A stretch of DNA of 64,000 nt from Oscillospiraceae bacterium (GCA_015064205.1 SVSR01000002.1:1-64000); one strand, 5' to 3'; shown: positions 25,559 to 34,094, counted from the first letter of the stretch. Notes: generated by a model not told the origin, from the sequence alone. Numbers and translations: made by a program.

Positions 25559-26863
25559 ATGAAAAGATGTTATATATTTCTGATAACGGCAATACTACTT
25601 GCCGTTATTTCTTCAACAACGATTTATGCCGCAGGCAACGACCTGCCCGATACAACGCTTGCACGCTCGGTCTACGTTTATAATACAGACAGCGGCATAG
25701 CTCTTTTTTCAAAAAATGCACAGGAAGCTATCGCACCTGCCTCCAGCGTTAAGCTCATGACGGCTATACTTGCCTATGAGCATTATCAGAATGATTTTGA
25801 CAAAAAAATAAGCGTGCCAAAGGAAGCAATTGATATAACCGTTGGCAACAACATCGGGCTTGTGCCCGGTGAAGAGGTAAGTGTCCGAGAGCTTCTTATT
25901 GCGCTTATAGCAGGCGGAGCGAACGACGCGGCCAACACATTTGCAATAGAGATTGCAGGAAGTCTTGATGTCTTTTGCGAGCTTATGAACAAAAAAGCCA
26001 AGGAGATCGGCGCGCTTGACACGGTTTATAAGAATGCGAGCGGAATCGATGCGGACGGTATGGTAACTACAGCTAAGGATACCGCGCTTATAACCGCATA
26101 TGCATACAAGCTGTCAGGCTTCAGGGAATATGCTATGATAACGCGCTACGTTATGGACAAGACCAACAAATCTGCCTCACGCGTTATACATAACAGAAAT
26201 TATCTTCTCTCTACCCACATTGAGCCAAGATATTACGATCCCGACGCGATAGGTATGAACTCGGGGTACACACAAGAGGGCGGTTTTTGCACGGTATGCG
26301 CCGCCGAAGAAGACGGACTTACGTATATATTCGTAATTTTAGGCGCTGCCAAGGACGAAAACGGTAACAATTCCTCGTTTAACATGGCAAGCGAGCTTAT
26401 AGACTGGGCTACTTCGAACTATGGATACATAAACGTTCTCGATCCGGGCGAAATAGTATATGAAGTCCCCGTACGGCTTGCAAAAAACGTTGACTACGTT
26501 ATAGTATCGCCGCAAACAAAACTTGAATACTTCCTTCCTCTTGATACGGATATAAAAAACGAAGTATTATACGAGATACACCTTGATGAAAAAGAGCTGA
26601 CCGCCCCCCTTTATGAAGGGCAGGTCGTTGGGAAAATAGACGTTATATATAAATCAGACGTAATAGCAAACGCCGATCTTATTACCAAAAGCAGCGTCAG
26701 CGCAAGCACGTTTCTCAGAATGATTGATTATTTGAAAAATCTATTTAAAAGCAAGCAGGTCAGAGTTGCGCTTATCGTCTTTGCGACACTCTTTATCTCA
26801 TATCTTTTTTTAAGCTACGTTCAATTCAAAAATACGTACAGAAACAGAAATAACAGAAAATAA
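25559..26863 (+). CDS. PBP5/DacF-type D-Ala-D-Ala carboxypeptidase homologue with altered motifs
   Basis: The 434-residue protein has a signal peptide (about 1-25), a peptidase S11 domain, a C-terminal beta-rich PBP5-like domain and a C-terminal membrane helix (about 402-422) with a basic tail. The first active-site motif is present: S62-S-V-K65 in APASSVKLMTA. The second motif, usually SxN, reads GGAND (about residue 120, Ser replaced by Gly). The third, usually KTG, reads GMNSGYTQEGGFC (about residue 234, Lys to Asn, Thr to Ser). Activity is therefore doubtful; it may be a structural or regulatory relative. In this sporulating-type organism a spore-cortex role is conceivable. Confidence 0.85.
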   Translation: MKRCYIFLITAILLAVISSTTIYAAGNDLPDTTLARSVYVYNTDSGIALFSKNAQEAIAPASSVKLMTAILAYEHYQNDFDKKISVPKEAIDITVGNNIGLVPGEEVSVRELLIALIAGGANDAANTFAIEIAGSLDVFCELMNKKAKEIGALDTVYKNASGIDADGMVTTAKDTALITAYAYKLSGFREYAMITRYVMDKTNKSASRVIHNRNYLLSTHIEPRYYDPDAIGMNSGYTQEGGFCTVCAAEEDGLTYIFVILGAAKDENGNNSSFNMASELIDWATSNYGYINVLDPGEIVYEVPVRLAKNVDYVIVSPQTKLEYFLPLDTDIKNEVLYEIHLDEKELTAPLYEGQVVGKIDVIYKSDVIANADLITKSSVSASTFLRMIDYLKNLFKSKQVRVALIVFATLFISYLFLSYVQFKNTYRNRNNRK

Positions 26864-26901
26864 AAAATATGCCGCACGCCAAAGCGTGCGGCATATTTTT
26901 T
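26863..26901. terminator. Bidirectional terminator between the carboxypeptidase and YesL-like genes
   Basis: AAATATGCCGCACGC/GCGTGCGGCATATTT stem with T runs on both strands separates the convergent genes. Confidence 0.93.
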
Positions 26902-27874
26902 ATCCACGGTCTTTGAATATCGGTTCTTCACCCTCGTCTTCGGGTTCTTCTTCGTAGTACGGGTCTATCATATACTCTTTCACTTTCGGGAAAGCCGCAT
27001 ATGCAGACATGTACGCGCAGGTTGAAAATAGAAATACAAACGGAATTATAACTCCAAGCGGTATAAAAAAGCCAAACACCATTGCCGTTAAAAAGAGCAT
27101 GGCAACTGTTCCAAGCAGCGCCATTATATTGCGCTTGAAGCCAAGAAACGAAAAAATAAGCGCATTTTTAAGTATCTTTACGATCGAAAGGTCAAAGGTG
27201 ACCATTACTATATAGATATAAAAACGCATGAAATAATACAAAACTGCAAGAAACAGGCTAAACCAGAAGAACATATTCATCATAAAATTGCCCGTTGATG
27301 TTGTATAGTAGTAGAAAATAATATCTCCGGCAAGCACTGAAATAAACACCAAATCCAATATTCCAAACAGTATCCCCTGCTTAAAATTACGCTTTATCGC
27401 ATACCAGAAATCGCCCCACATGAATATCGGTTCACCCTTTACCATGTTTCTTAAAATATACGTCGTCCCGACGTTTACAAGTCCGAACGTTACAAATATC
27501 AAAAGCGAAAGACCCCAGAAAATATTCGTTGCAAGCGTTGGAACCGACATATCGCCTCTGAGCCCGAACACTCCGTTTATTGCCGAAAGTACGGGTGAAT
27601 GTGCATCGCCGAGAATTCCGTAAAGCACTGTATAAAGCTTTGTTGCAGGCGCTCTTAAATGTATATTCAGATTCCCGCTGAGCGCAAGAAGCGCAAACAA
27701 AACGGGAAAATTTCCGAGTATCATATAAATATTCACAGTTACAAGCTGAGTGAACTTTCTGAAGTAACTGATAAAAAAGTTCTTCAGCCCTTTAGGCCCC
27801 TCAGGCTCTTTTTTTACGCCCTTACCGTCGGCATAATAATTAAAGAGCTTTATTTCCTTACCGAATATTTTCAT
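26900..27874 (-). CDS. YesL/DUF624-like integral membrane protein
   Basis: The 324-residue protein has about six membrane helices and the YesL-like segment VNVGTTYILRNMVKGEPIFMWGDFWYAIKRNFKQG. It ends in an acidic cytoplasmic tail (DPYYEEEPEDEGEEPIFKDRG). YesL proteins are of unknown function and often accompany sugar transport genes, which are absent here. It follows the SpoIIM-like gene by 29 bases and so probably forms an operon with it. Confidence 0.7.
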   Translation of the reverse strand: MKIFGKEIKLFNYYADGKGVKKEPEGPKGLKNFFISYFRKFTQLVTVNIYMILGNFPVLFALLALSGNLNIHLRAPATKLYTVLYGILGDAHSPVLSAINGVFGLRGDMSVPTLATNIFWGLSLLIFVTFGLVNVGTTYILRNMVKGEPIFMWGDFWYAIKRNFKQGILFGILDLVFISVLAGDIIFYYYTTSTGNFMMNMFFWFSLFLAVLYYFMRFYIYIVMVTFDLSIVKILKNALIFSFLGFKRNIMALLGTVAMLFLTAMVFGFFIPLGVIIPFVFLFSTCAYMSAYAAFPKVKEYMIDPYYEEEPEDEGEEPIFKDRG

Positions 27875-27903
27875 TTTTTACATCCTTGCCTTTCATACTG
27901 ACC

Positions 27904-28542
27904 CTACATAAAGTTTATAAGAACAAGCGTGAGAATTACAGTTATAAACAAAACTCCTGCAGATATTACAAAATCAAAAAAATAAGCCCTCGAATCGTCG
28001 CGCTTGAATATGTCAGGAAGCCTTACATCTCCCTTTAAGAATTCTGCACTGTAAAAATACGCTCTTATCGCTACCGTTGCATTTATTGATATTATCGCTA
28101 TCTGGCACGCTAAATATATAAGCGATTCAACGAATATACCGGTTTGCCCTGTAAACTCAAGCATACATATTGCAAACGAGCATATCGCCGCTTTATATAC
28201 ACATATCGCCGCGCAAAAGATCGGCGCAAACACAGTGTATCCCATTATAAACACAAGCGCGGGAAAAGCGATCTCATGATAAAATGAAGACATTATAACG
28301 CCAAGCTTATCTGATGCAGAGCCTGCTTCTGCAAACATTCCCCTGAAATAGCTCCCGATAAGAGAATCTGCGTCCATATCAATGCTATCTGCCGATATCC
28401 TATATAATATCACCCCGAGCGCCAGCCCTATAAAAACGAGCATAGCACATACTGCAACTGCCGCTCTTGCCTCTCTTCTGCCTCTGTATGCCCTCATTGT
28501 TCTATATAACGATTCGTCCGTATACATGTCCTCATATTCCAT
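27904..28542 (-). CDS. Membrane protein, possibly SpoIIM-like
   Basis: The 212-residue protein has about five membrane helices after a charged cytoplasmic N-terminus. Length and layout resemble SpoIIM (about 214 aa), the membrane part of the engulfment machinery. The FPALVFIMGYTVFAPIFCAAICVYKAAICSF segment sits where SpoIIM has its conserved helix pair. Similarity by eye is weak, so this is a suggestion. Support comes from a sporulation gene (spoIIE) elsewhere in the window and from a sigma-E-like sequence upstream. GGAGGCAG precedes the ATG. It is otherwise simply an unknown membrane protein. Confidence 0.5.
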   Translation of the reverse strand: MEYEDMYTDESLYRTMRAYRGRREARAAVAVCAMLVFIGLALGVILYRISADSIDMDADSLIGSYFRGMFAEAGSASDKLGVIMSSFYHEIAFPALVFIMGYTVFAPIFCAAICVYKAAICSFAICMLEFTGQTGIFVESLIYLACQIAIISINATVAIRAYFYSAEFLKGDVRLPDIFKRDDSRAYFFDFVISAGVLFITVILTLVLINFM

Positions 28543-28615
28543 TTTGACTGCCTCCTATATTTTTTCACTCACTTAAATATATGAAAAACAGTCTTTGATA
28601 TAGAACGAAGTATAC

Positions 28616-28645
28616 ATTAGTATGATACCACAATTTTTTCTATTC
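28616..28645 (-). promoter_or_regulatory. Sigma-E-like sequence upstream of the SpoIIM-like gene
   Basis: On the minus strand GAATA (28645-28641) and CATACTAAT (28624-28616) are 16 bp apart, close to the sigma-E pattern (ATA core, CATACANT -10). A sigma-A alternative nearby is poor. It is weak evidence on its own. Confidence 0.25.
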
Positions 28646-28675
28646 TTCAACATATTTGAAAATAGTTTACAATTT

Positions 28676-28711
28676 TAACAAAACAAGGTCTGCCGAATAT
28701 TTCCGCAGACC
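28676..28711 (-). terminator. Terminator of the cysE-cysS-lipoprotein operon
   Basis: On the minus strand the GGTCTGC/GCAGACC stem follows the lipoprotein stop and is itself followed by ttgttttgttaaaatttt. Confidence 0.85.
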
Positions 28712-28717
28712 CCGTTT

Positions 28718-29512
28718 TTATTTCTTTATTACGATTACGTGGTTATATGTAAGAATCGGCATGGTTTCCTGCAATTCTTCAAAGCCTTCTTCGCCGTTTT
28801 GAAGATCAAACGATCCCATTGCAAAGTCTGCAATACCCATTCTGAGGCTTGCCTCAAGAGATGAGCCTGAGAGCGGCAGAAGAGTATATGCGCAGCCTAA
28901 ATGTTCGCATATAGCGTCTATAAGCGCAAGGCCGATTCCGCCGGGCATCTCGCGCGACTCATCTTGAGCAAACACGTACGGCACCTGAGAGGGGTCTAAT
29001 ACTACGGTAAAACTACCGTTTGAGCGCTCAGCACTGTCCGCATAGTCATATACGTAGTTTGGATCTTCAAGGTAAGCATTTACGATCTCATCGATCTTAC
29101 CGCTTGCGCTAAGCGCTTCAAGCGCTTTATTTAACATTACGTTATATACTCTCTTACTCTTTACTGTCGAAAAGGTAAGCGTATCCTGTCCAAGCGGCTC
29201 TGAAGCTATCTCTATCTGTGCCCCCTTCTTTATTCTTGTTTTTGCAAGATTTTCATCAACAACCGCACAGTCAATCTCGCCTGCTTCAAGCGCTTTTTCA
29301 AGACCGATATATGACGGGTATTTTATTATCTCGCAACCGCTGTCTGTATATTTGCCTGCAAAAACATCGCTTTTTGTTGATTCGATAACGCCTATTTTAC
29401 GGTTTTTCAGATCATCCTCGCCTTTGATACCCGTGTTATTGGCGGCGCAGGACACAAGGCTTAACACGATAAGCGCAAGACAAACTATAATTGAAACAAC
29501 CTTTATTTTCAT
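28718..29512 (-). CDS. Family-3 solute-binding lipoprotein with apparently permuted lobes
   Basis: The 264-residue protein has a lipoprotein signal peptide with lipobox LVSC (Cys22). The lobe order is unusual. Residues ~34-150 match the usual second lobe and C-terminus of SBP_bac_3 proteins (DLKNRKIGVIESTKSDVF, ALEAGEIDCAVVDE, LNKALEALSASGKIDEIVNAYL). Residues ~167-264 match the usual first lobe (GSFTVVLDPSQVPYVFAQDE, GIGLALIDAICEHLGCAYTLLP, SLRMGIADFAMG, ending MPILTYNHVIVIKK). This is a circular permutation by eye. It lies 20 bases behind cysS under a Cys T-box, so cyst(e)ine or a related amino acid is a likely ligand. No ABC permease or ATPase is adjacent. Confidence 0.85.
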   Translation of the reverse strand: MKIKVVSIIVCLALIVLSLVSCAANNTGIKGEDDLKNRKIGVIESTKSDVFAGKYTDSGCEIIKYPSYIGLEKALEAGEIDCAVVDENLAKTRIKKGAQIEIASEPLGQDTLTFSTVKSKRVYNVMLNKALEALSASGKIDEIVNAYLEDPNYVYDYADSAERSNGSFTVVLDPSQVPYVFAQDESREMPGGIGLALIDAICEHLGCAYTLLPLSGSSLEASLRMGIADFAMGSFDLQNGEEGFEELQETMPILTYNHVIVIKK

Positions 29513-29532
29513 GGCAGGCTGTCACCTCCGAT

Positions 29533-30927
29533 TTACTTATTTATCTTAAACTTTGTTCCGTTTGGCGTATCCTCAAGAACAACGCCCATATTCAAAAGCT
29601 CTGCTCTGATGCGGTCTGCTTCAGCGTAATTTTTGGCCTTTTTCGATTCTGCACGAAGCTCTATCATCTTCTTTATCTCTTCCTCAAATGCAGAGTCGAG
29701 CTCTTCGCGCTTAAATCCCATAACGCTTGTCAGCTCAACCAGCAGCTCATATGCGTATCTGACAGAAGCCGCGCTTGCCTTATACTCGTTTACATAAGAG
29801 TTGATATCGCGTACAAGGTCAAATATGACCGATATTGCATCTGCGGTATTAAGGTCATCGTCCATCTTGGAAATAAACTGCGCGCGTCTGGAATCGGTAT
29901 TCTCGCGAACATTGTCCAAAATGTCCCCGCCCGTTGCACTTTCAAGATAAAATTCAGCGCTGTCAAGGCAGTTAAAGATTCTCTCAAGTGCAGTTTTGGA
30001 TTGCTCGATTATATCCTGAGAGAAGTTTATCGGGCTGCGGTAATGCGAGCTGAGTATAAAGAATCTTATCGGCATGTATCCGTATTTTTCGGATATTTCA
30101 CGAACTGTGAAGAAGTTGTTTGCTGATTTCGACATCTTTTTATTATCAACGTTGATATATCCGTTGTGCATCCATCTTGCCGCAAAGGGTGCGCCCGTTG
30201 CGCACTCCGACTGCGCTATCTCATTTTCATGATGCGGGAAAGTAAGATCCTGTCCGCCGCAATGGAAATCTATGCTCTCGCCAAGGTATTTGAGAACCAT
30301 CGCTGAGCATTCAATATGCCAGCCCGGTCTTCCTTTTCCCCAGGGGCTGTCCCAGCTCGGCTCGCCCGGCTTTGCAGCTTTCCAGAGTGTAAAATCAAGC
30401 GCGTCTTCCTTTTGCTCGCCAACTTCTATTCTTGCGCCGGCTTCAAGCTCGTCTATCGGCATATGCGAAAGCTTGCCGTACTCCTTAAAGGTCTTTGTTC
30501 TGAAATAAACGTCGCCGTTTGATTCGTACGCATGGCCTTTTTCAACAAGCGTGCTTACTATTTCAATTATTTCTTTGATATTCTCGGTTGCTCTGGGGTG
30601 AACGGTTGCAGGAATAACACCAAGCCCCTTAGCATCTGTAAAGTATTCGGCGATATACTTTTCTGCTACGTCTTTTACTGTTGTACCCTCTTCGTTTGCG
30701 CGCTTTATCATCTTGTCGTCAATATCGGTAAAATTCTGCACAAACTTTACGTTATATCCTCTGTATTCAAGATATCTTCTGAGCATATCAAAAACAACGA
30801 AGCAACGCGCGTTTCCTATATGGAAATAGTTATAAACTGTCGGTCCGCATGCGTAAATTTTTACGCACGACTGGTCTATCGGTGTAAATTCTTCCTTTGT
30901 TTTGGTAAGCGTATTATAAAACTTCAT
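29533..30927 (-). CDS. cysS: Cysteinyl-tRNA synthetase
   Basis: The 464-residue class I synthetase charges tRNA-Cys. HIGH-type motif HIGNAR (about 35-40), the zinc ligands of the family (CGPTVY at Cys27; ECSAMV; CGGQDLTFPHHENEIAQSE) and KMSKSANNFF (about 265) are present. The C-terminal DALR-like helices end in KNYAEADRIRAELLNMGVVLEDTPNGTKFKI. Length is normal. It is 20 bases downstream of cysE and shares its T-box. Confidence 0.97.
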   Translation of the reverse strand: MKFYNTLTKTKEEFTPIDQSCVKIYACGPTVYNYFHIGNARCFVVFDMLRRYLEYRGYNVKFVQNFTDIDDKMIKRANEEGTTVKDVAEKYIAEYFTDAKGLGVIPATVHPRATENIKEIIEIVSTLVEKGHAYESNGDVYFRTKTFKEYGKLSHMPIDELEAGARIEVGEQKEDALDFTLWKAAKPGEPSWDSPWGKGRPGWHIECSAMVLKYLGESIDFHCGGQDLTFPHHENEIAQSECATGAPFAARWMHNGYINVDNKKMSKSANNFFTVREISEKYGYMPIRFFILSSHYRSPINFSQDIIEQSKTALERIFNCLDSAEFYLESATGGDILDNVRENTDSRRAQFISKMDDDLNTADAISVIFDLVRDINSYVNEYKASAASVRYAYELLVELTSVMGFKREELDSAFEEEIKKMIELRAESKKAKNYAEADRIRAELLNMGVVLEDTPNGTKFKINK

Positions 30928-30947
30928 ATCTTTCCCTCTGTTATATT

Positions 30948-31589
30948 TTAGTCGTTTTTATTTTCAATTTCGCTAAGCTTCTTTTCAAGAGCTTCAAGCT
31001 TAGCGTGAAGTCTGCAGAATTCCTGCGATACCGGGTCGGGAATATGTACCTGGTCAAGGTCGTTAACCACTTTCTGCTCCCCTCTCTTTATTACCCTTGC
31101 AGGAATACCGACTGCCGTTGAGTTTTCAGGTATCTCGTCAAGAACAACGGCTCCTGCCGCTATTTTGGAGTTATCTCCGACCTTGAACGGCCCGAGCACC
31201 TTAGCGCCCGCTCCTACCATAACGTTATTGCCAAGAGTGGGGTGCCTTTTACCCGTATGCTTGCCAGTACCGCCGAGCGTTACTCCCTGATATATCGTAC
31301 AGTTATCTCCGATAACCGCCGTTTCGCCTATAACAACACCGCTTCCGTGGTCTATAAACAAGCCCTTGCCTATCGTTGCGCCGGGATGTATTTCAATACC
31401 CGTAAAAAATTTTGTTATCTGGCTTATCATGCGCGCAAGAAAATACCACTTCATCCTGTAAAGCCTATGCGAAAGCCTGTGAAAAAGCACTGCATGAAAG
31501 CCGGGATACAAGAGTACTACCTGCAAGCTTGACGTTGCGGCAGGGTCTCTTTCCCGTATGACCTTTATTGTATTTCTTAGATCTCCCAT
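30948..31589 (-). CDS. cysE: Serine O-acetyltransferase
   Basis: The 213-residue enzyme acetylates serine, the first step of cysteine synthesis. It has left-handed beta-helix hexapeptide repeats and the active-site segment IDHGSGVVIGETAVIGDNCTIYQGVTLGGTGKHTGKRHPTLG. It belongs to the short, Gram-positive type lacking part of the N-terminal helical domain. The track start at 31817 translates the T-box leader; ATG 31589 has GGAG at 7 bases. No cysteine synthase gene follows in the window. Confidence 0.95.
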   Translation of the reverse strand: MGDLRNTIKVIRERDPAATSSLQVVLLYPGFHAVLFHRLSHRLYRMKWYFLARMISQITKFFTGIEIHPGATIGKGLFIDHGSGVVIGETAVIGDNCTIYQGVTLGGTGKHTGKRHPTLGNNVMVGAGAKVLGPFKVGDNSKIAAGAVVLDEIPENSTAVGIPARVIKRGEQKVVNDLDQVHIPDPVSQEFCRLHAKLEALEKKLSEIENKND

Positions 31590-31614
31590 CAAAATTCTCC
31601 TGATATAATTACTG

Positions 31615-31838
31615 AAAAAGCCGCCTTTATGTTTCAACATAAAGGCGGCAGAGTCGCGGTTCCACTTTAATTTATAACTTTTGATCCTTAACGCGGATAT
31701 ACGTGCAGAGTTTTGCTCTGCAGGCTCGCGGATGCACAGCCCGTTTTGCCCGCATACGCTTTCAGCCTCTGACGTATTTCTCTGAATCGGACAACTGTAC
31801 GGTTTCTTCCCGGTCACAGCCTTTAATTATTTTCTTCT
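31615..31838 (-). promoter_or_regulatory. T-box leader, cysteine-specific, controlling cysE-cysS
   Basis: On the minus strand the leader carries the T-box core AAAGTGGAACCGCGA (TGGAACCGCG at 31664-31655). Just downstream is a terminator hairpin GCCGCCTTTATGTT/ACATAAAGGCGGC with five T (31649-31615). The upstream Stem I shows an AGAGA bulge and a GGCTGAAAG distal loop. The specifier-loop candidate is TGC (31736-31734) between CCGT/ACGG and GGCT/AGCC helices. UGC is a Cys codon, and UGGA in the bulge would pair with the UCCA end of tRNA-Cys. Uncharged tRNA-Cys should promote readthrough. Confidence 0.9.
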
Positions 31839-31844
31839 TGCTAT

Positions 31845-31873
31845 ATTATATTACATAAAACCGGTTTTGTAAA
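31845..31873 (-). promoter_or_regulatory. Sigma-A promoter of the T-box operon
   Basis: On the minus strand TTTACA (31873-31868), 17 bp, TATAAT (31850-31845); transcription would start near 31838. Confidence 0.85.
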
Positions 31874-31890
31874 CAGTTTTACAAAATTTT

Positions 31891-32439
31891 TTATTTTTTG
31901 ACAAATCTGCCTATATACTTATCGATCCTAAGCCGCGTACGAAGCCTGAAAAAATAAAGGAGCACAAGCCTTGAAAGCGCAATATCAAAAAGGATAAACG
32001 CCGCGTTTCCAAGGACAAAGAGCGAAAGCATAGCTATCATACCCTCATCGGGCAGCAAAAATATATATTTTGCAAGTAATACGGCGATTATAAGCCCTGC
32101 ATTAAAATATACAAGCTTTACGATCCACGAAGCTATTCGGCCCAAGCGCTCTATCACGCTTTTTATTATAGAATAAAGCGCCATAAACACATACGCGAGC
32201 GCGGAAAATTTATTTGGCAATATCAATAGAGACAGCAAGGCCGCAGCGCTGTATACTGTCAGCGCATACCCTCTGCCGAACTCGATAAGAGCAAAAACCG
32301 CAACAAGGCTTGCCACGGCGCAAAGCGAAAGATCAAGTATTTCCGTTATCGAGCCTATATACAGAAGAACAACAGACAGAGCGACAAGCATAGCTCCGAG
32401 CGCTGTTGTTTTAGTATTCATGCCTCTGTTTTGTGACAT
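31891..32439 (-). CDS. Polytopic membrane protein of unknown function
   Basis: The 182-residue protein has about five to six membrane helices and a basic C-terminus (RLRTRLRIDKYIGRFVKK). The opening TKTTALGAMLVALSVVLLYIGSI resembles the start of ECF-transporter S components, but other S-component motifs are not evident, so no substrate is suggested. The track start at 32532 overlaps the J-domain gene; ATG 32439, 14 bases after that gene's stop, avoids the overlap. It is the last gene of the DUF5685/J-domain operon. Confidence 0.65.
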   Translation of the reverse strand: MSQNRGMNTKTTALGAMLVALSVVLLYIGSITEILDLSLCAVASLVAVFALIEFGRGYALTVYSAAALLSLLILPNKFSALAYVFMALYSIIKSVIERLGRIASWIVKLVYFNAGLIIAVLLAKYIFLLPDEGMIAMLSLFVLGNAAFILFDIALSRLVLLYFFRLRTRLRIDKYIGRFVKK

Positions 32440-32453
32440 CACTTGCCCCCCAA

Positions 32454-33047
32454 TCAACAGCAGGGTATCAGATCTCCCCCGCAACACTCGCAAAGGCAGT
32501 CGGCACATATGAGATTTGCGCATATATCGCACGGAGAGAGCGCCGCACCTGAGCTTCTGTATCCGCCGCCGTATGAAGCTGCCGTATTTCTTAAATTATT
32601 AAGCGCGTTCTTGTATTCTGCGTTATCAGGATCCATATAGCACGCAGTTTCAAGATACTTTTGCGCATCTATATACCAACCGCGCTTTGTCAGAACAACG
32701 CCCTTTAAGTAGTTCCACTCGGCGTTTCTGTCGCTCTGCGAAACGGCATCTATCATCAGCTCGGCCTCGGAGTATCTTCCCATATTGATAAGGTTACGTA
32801 TATGCACAAAGCCGCTGGACGTGCCGCCCTGATTGCTATATGAGCCATGAGTATTCCCAGCTCTCTCCCTTTGTATCTGGTCGTAGGCCTCATTAACCTC
32901 TTTCATCTTCTCCTGAACAAGGTCTGCAAGCGGGTTGCCTGCGTAATTATCGGGGTGGTATTTTCTCGCAAGCTCTCTGTATGCTTTTTTTATTTCTTCG
33001 TCTGTTGCATTTCTTGCTACGTTAAGTACTTTATACGGGTCCTTCAT
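32454..33047 (-). CDS. J-domain protein with TPR-like middle and Cys-rich tail
   Basis: The 197-residue protein starts with a J domain ([38 protein letters not shown] at about 33-35) that would stimulate a DnaK ATPase. The middle (about 90-160) looks like one or two TPR-type helix pairs ([37 protein letters not shown]). The tail is Cys-rich ([19 protein letters not shown]), perhaps binding metal, and differs from the zinc-finger layout of DnaJ. It is ten bases downstream of the DUF5685 gene. Confidence 0.85.
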   Translation of the reverse strand: MKDPYKVLNVARNATDEEIKKAYRELARKYHPDNYAGNPLADLVQEKMKEVNEAYDQIQRERAGNTHGSYSNQGGTSSGFVHIRNLINMGRYSEAELMIDAVSQSDRNAEWNYLKGVVLTKRGWYIDAQKYLETACYMDPDNAEYKNALNNLRNTAASYGGGYRSSGAALSPCDICANLICADCLCECCGGDLIPCC

Positions 33048-33056
33048 ACAAACTTT

Positions 33057-33926
33057 TTACCTTTCATCTGTTTGCTCAAGCTTCTTTATTATACTGTCAA
33101 TTTTCCCCGGCATTCCAAGGTATATGATGTTGTTTACTATATTTCCGTATCCGGTGCATGTTGAGAAATCCACAAGCGCAATCGCCGCTTCAAGTCCTTT
33201 AAGTCCAAGCAACACCGCCGTTTTTATATCTCCAAGATGGCTTAGCACATCATTTTTACCATAAAACGAAACAAATGGATTAAACTGCCGATACTTTATA
33301 TCATAGTCTATATCGTCAAGCGCGTCTGCCAAATATATGTATCTGCCAACGTGCCGTCCGAGCTCCTCTGCTATGCGCACGCTCTTTTCATCATTTAGCC
33401 TATACGCGAATATCTCCCTCATTATTTCCCCAAAGCACTCGGCAAGCATATCAGGCGTTGGCGACTCTTCCTTTTCAAGCTCTGCCATGTCACAAAGATA
33501 TTCTGCTATCTTCCCGCCTGCCGCAGAAATGTCTATGCACCTTTTTACAAATGACGAACAGACAGGCTTTATAAGCATCGATGCAAGCTTTTTAGCACCC
33601 CTTGAGTCGTTTATATTGTCAATAACCTTATGATAGGTAAGCAGGGCGCTTACCTCGGCGCAGTATTCAAGCGCCGCATCGCTTTTGACTATTGCACGTT
33701 TTTTTGTTGGATGAACAAGGCAGAAGCCCGGTTCTATTTTGGGTGAAATACCAAGTAATGCACTACGTATCATTGCAAGGAAAACATAGTCATAGTTAAG
33801 AGAAAGCCTTGATAAAAGGCCCGTCTTCTTGCCCATGGTTTTGCAAAGACCGCAGTACACGCCACGGTATTCTTCATATTCCCAAAGCCTTAGCTCAGGC
33901 TTTTGGGGCTCTACGTATCCAAACAA
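33057..33926 (-). CDS. DUF5685-family protein
   Basis: The 289-residue soluble protein begins MFGYVEPQKPELRLWEYEEYRGVYCGLCKTMG, the characteristic DUF5685 start with a CGLC pair. It also contains a run of helices including YDYVFLAMIRSALLG and YIYLADALDDIDYDIKYRQFNPF, reminiscent of helical metal- or isoprenoid-binding folds. The start codon is TTG (33926). Function is unknown. The family is frequently found beside J-domain genes in Clostridia, as here. Confidence 0.8.
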   Translation of the reverse strand: MFGYVEPQKPELRLWEYEEYRGVYCGLCKTMGKKTGLLSRLSLNYDYVFLAMIRSALLGISPKIEPGFCLVHPTKKRAIVKSDAALEYCAEVSALLTYHKVIDNINDSRGAKKLASMLIKPVCSSFVKRCIDISAAGGKIAEYLCDMAELEKEESPTPDMLAECFGEIMREIFAYRLNDEKSVRIAEELGRHVGRYIYLADALDDIDYDIKYRQFNPFVSFYGKNDVLSHLGDIKTAVLLGLKGLEAAIALVDFSTCTGYGNIVNNIIYLGMPGKIDSIIKKLEQTDER

Positions 33927-33999
33927 TCTGCACCAGACCTTCCGTTTTCACCGTGCGGGCGAAAACATAATGATAATCATAGATATTTTACTACCTAAT

Positions 34000-34027
34000 A
34001 TTATATTTACGCTAAATTTCTCGTTAA
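34000..34027 (-). promoter_or_regulatory. Possible promoter of the DUF5685-J-domain operon
   Basis: On the minus strand TTAACG (34027-34022), 16 bp, TATAAT (34005-34000). The -35 is imperfect. Confidence 0.5.
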
Positions 34028-34094
34028 CTTTTTGTAAAATACCACGCTTTTTCTAAAAAACGATTGACACGATGCTTTAATTTGCACTTACGTG

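Noticed and set aside
29491-30126. 211-aa plus-strand ORF opposite cysS
   Set aside because: Antisense shadow with no start signal or family pattern.
31590-31817. N-terminal extension of CysE
   Set aside because: The region is a T-box leader with TGGAACCGCG and a terminator.
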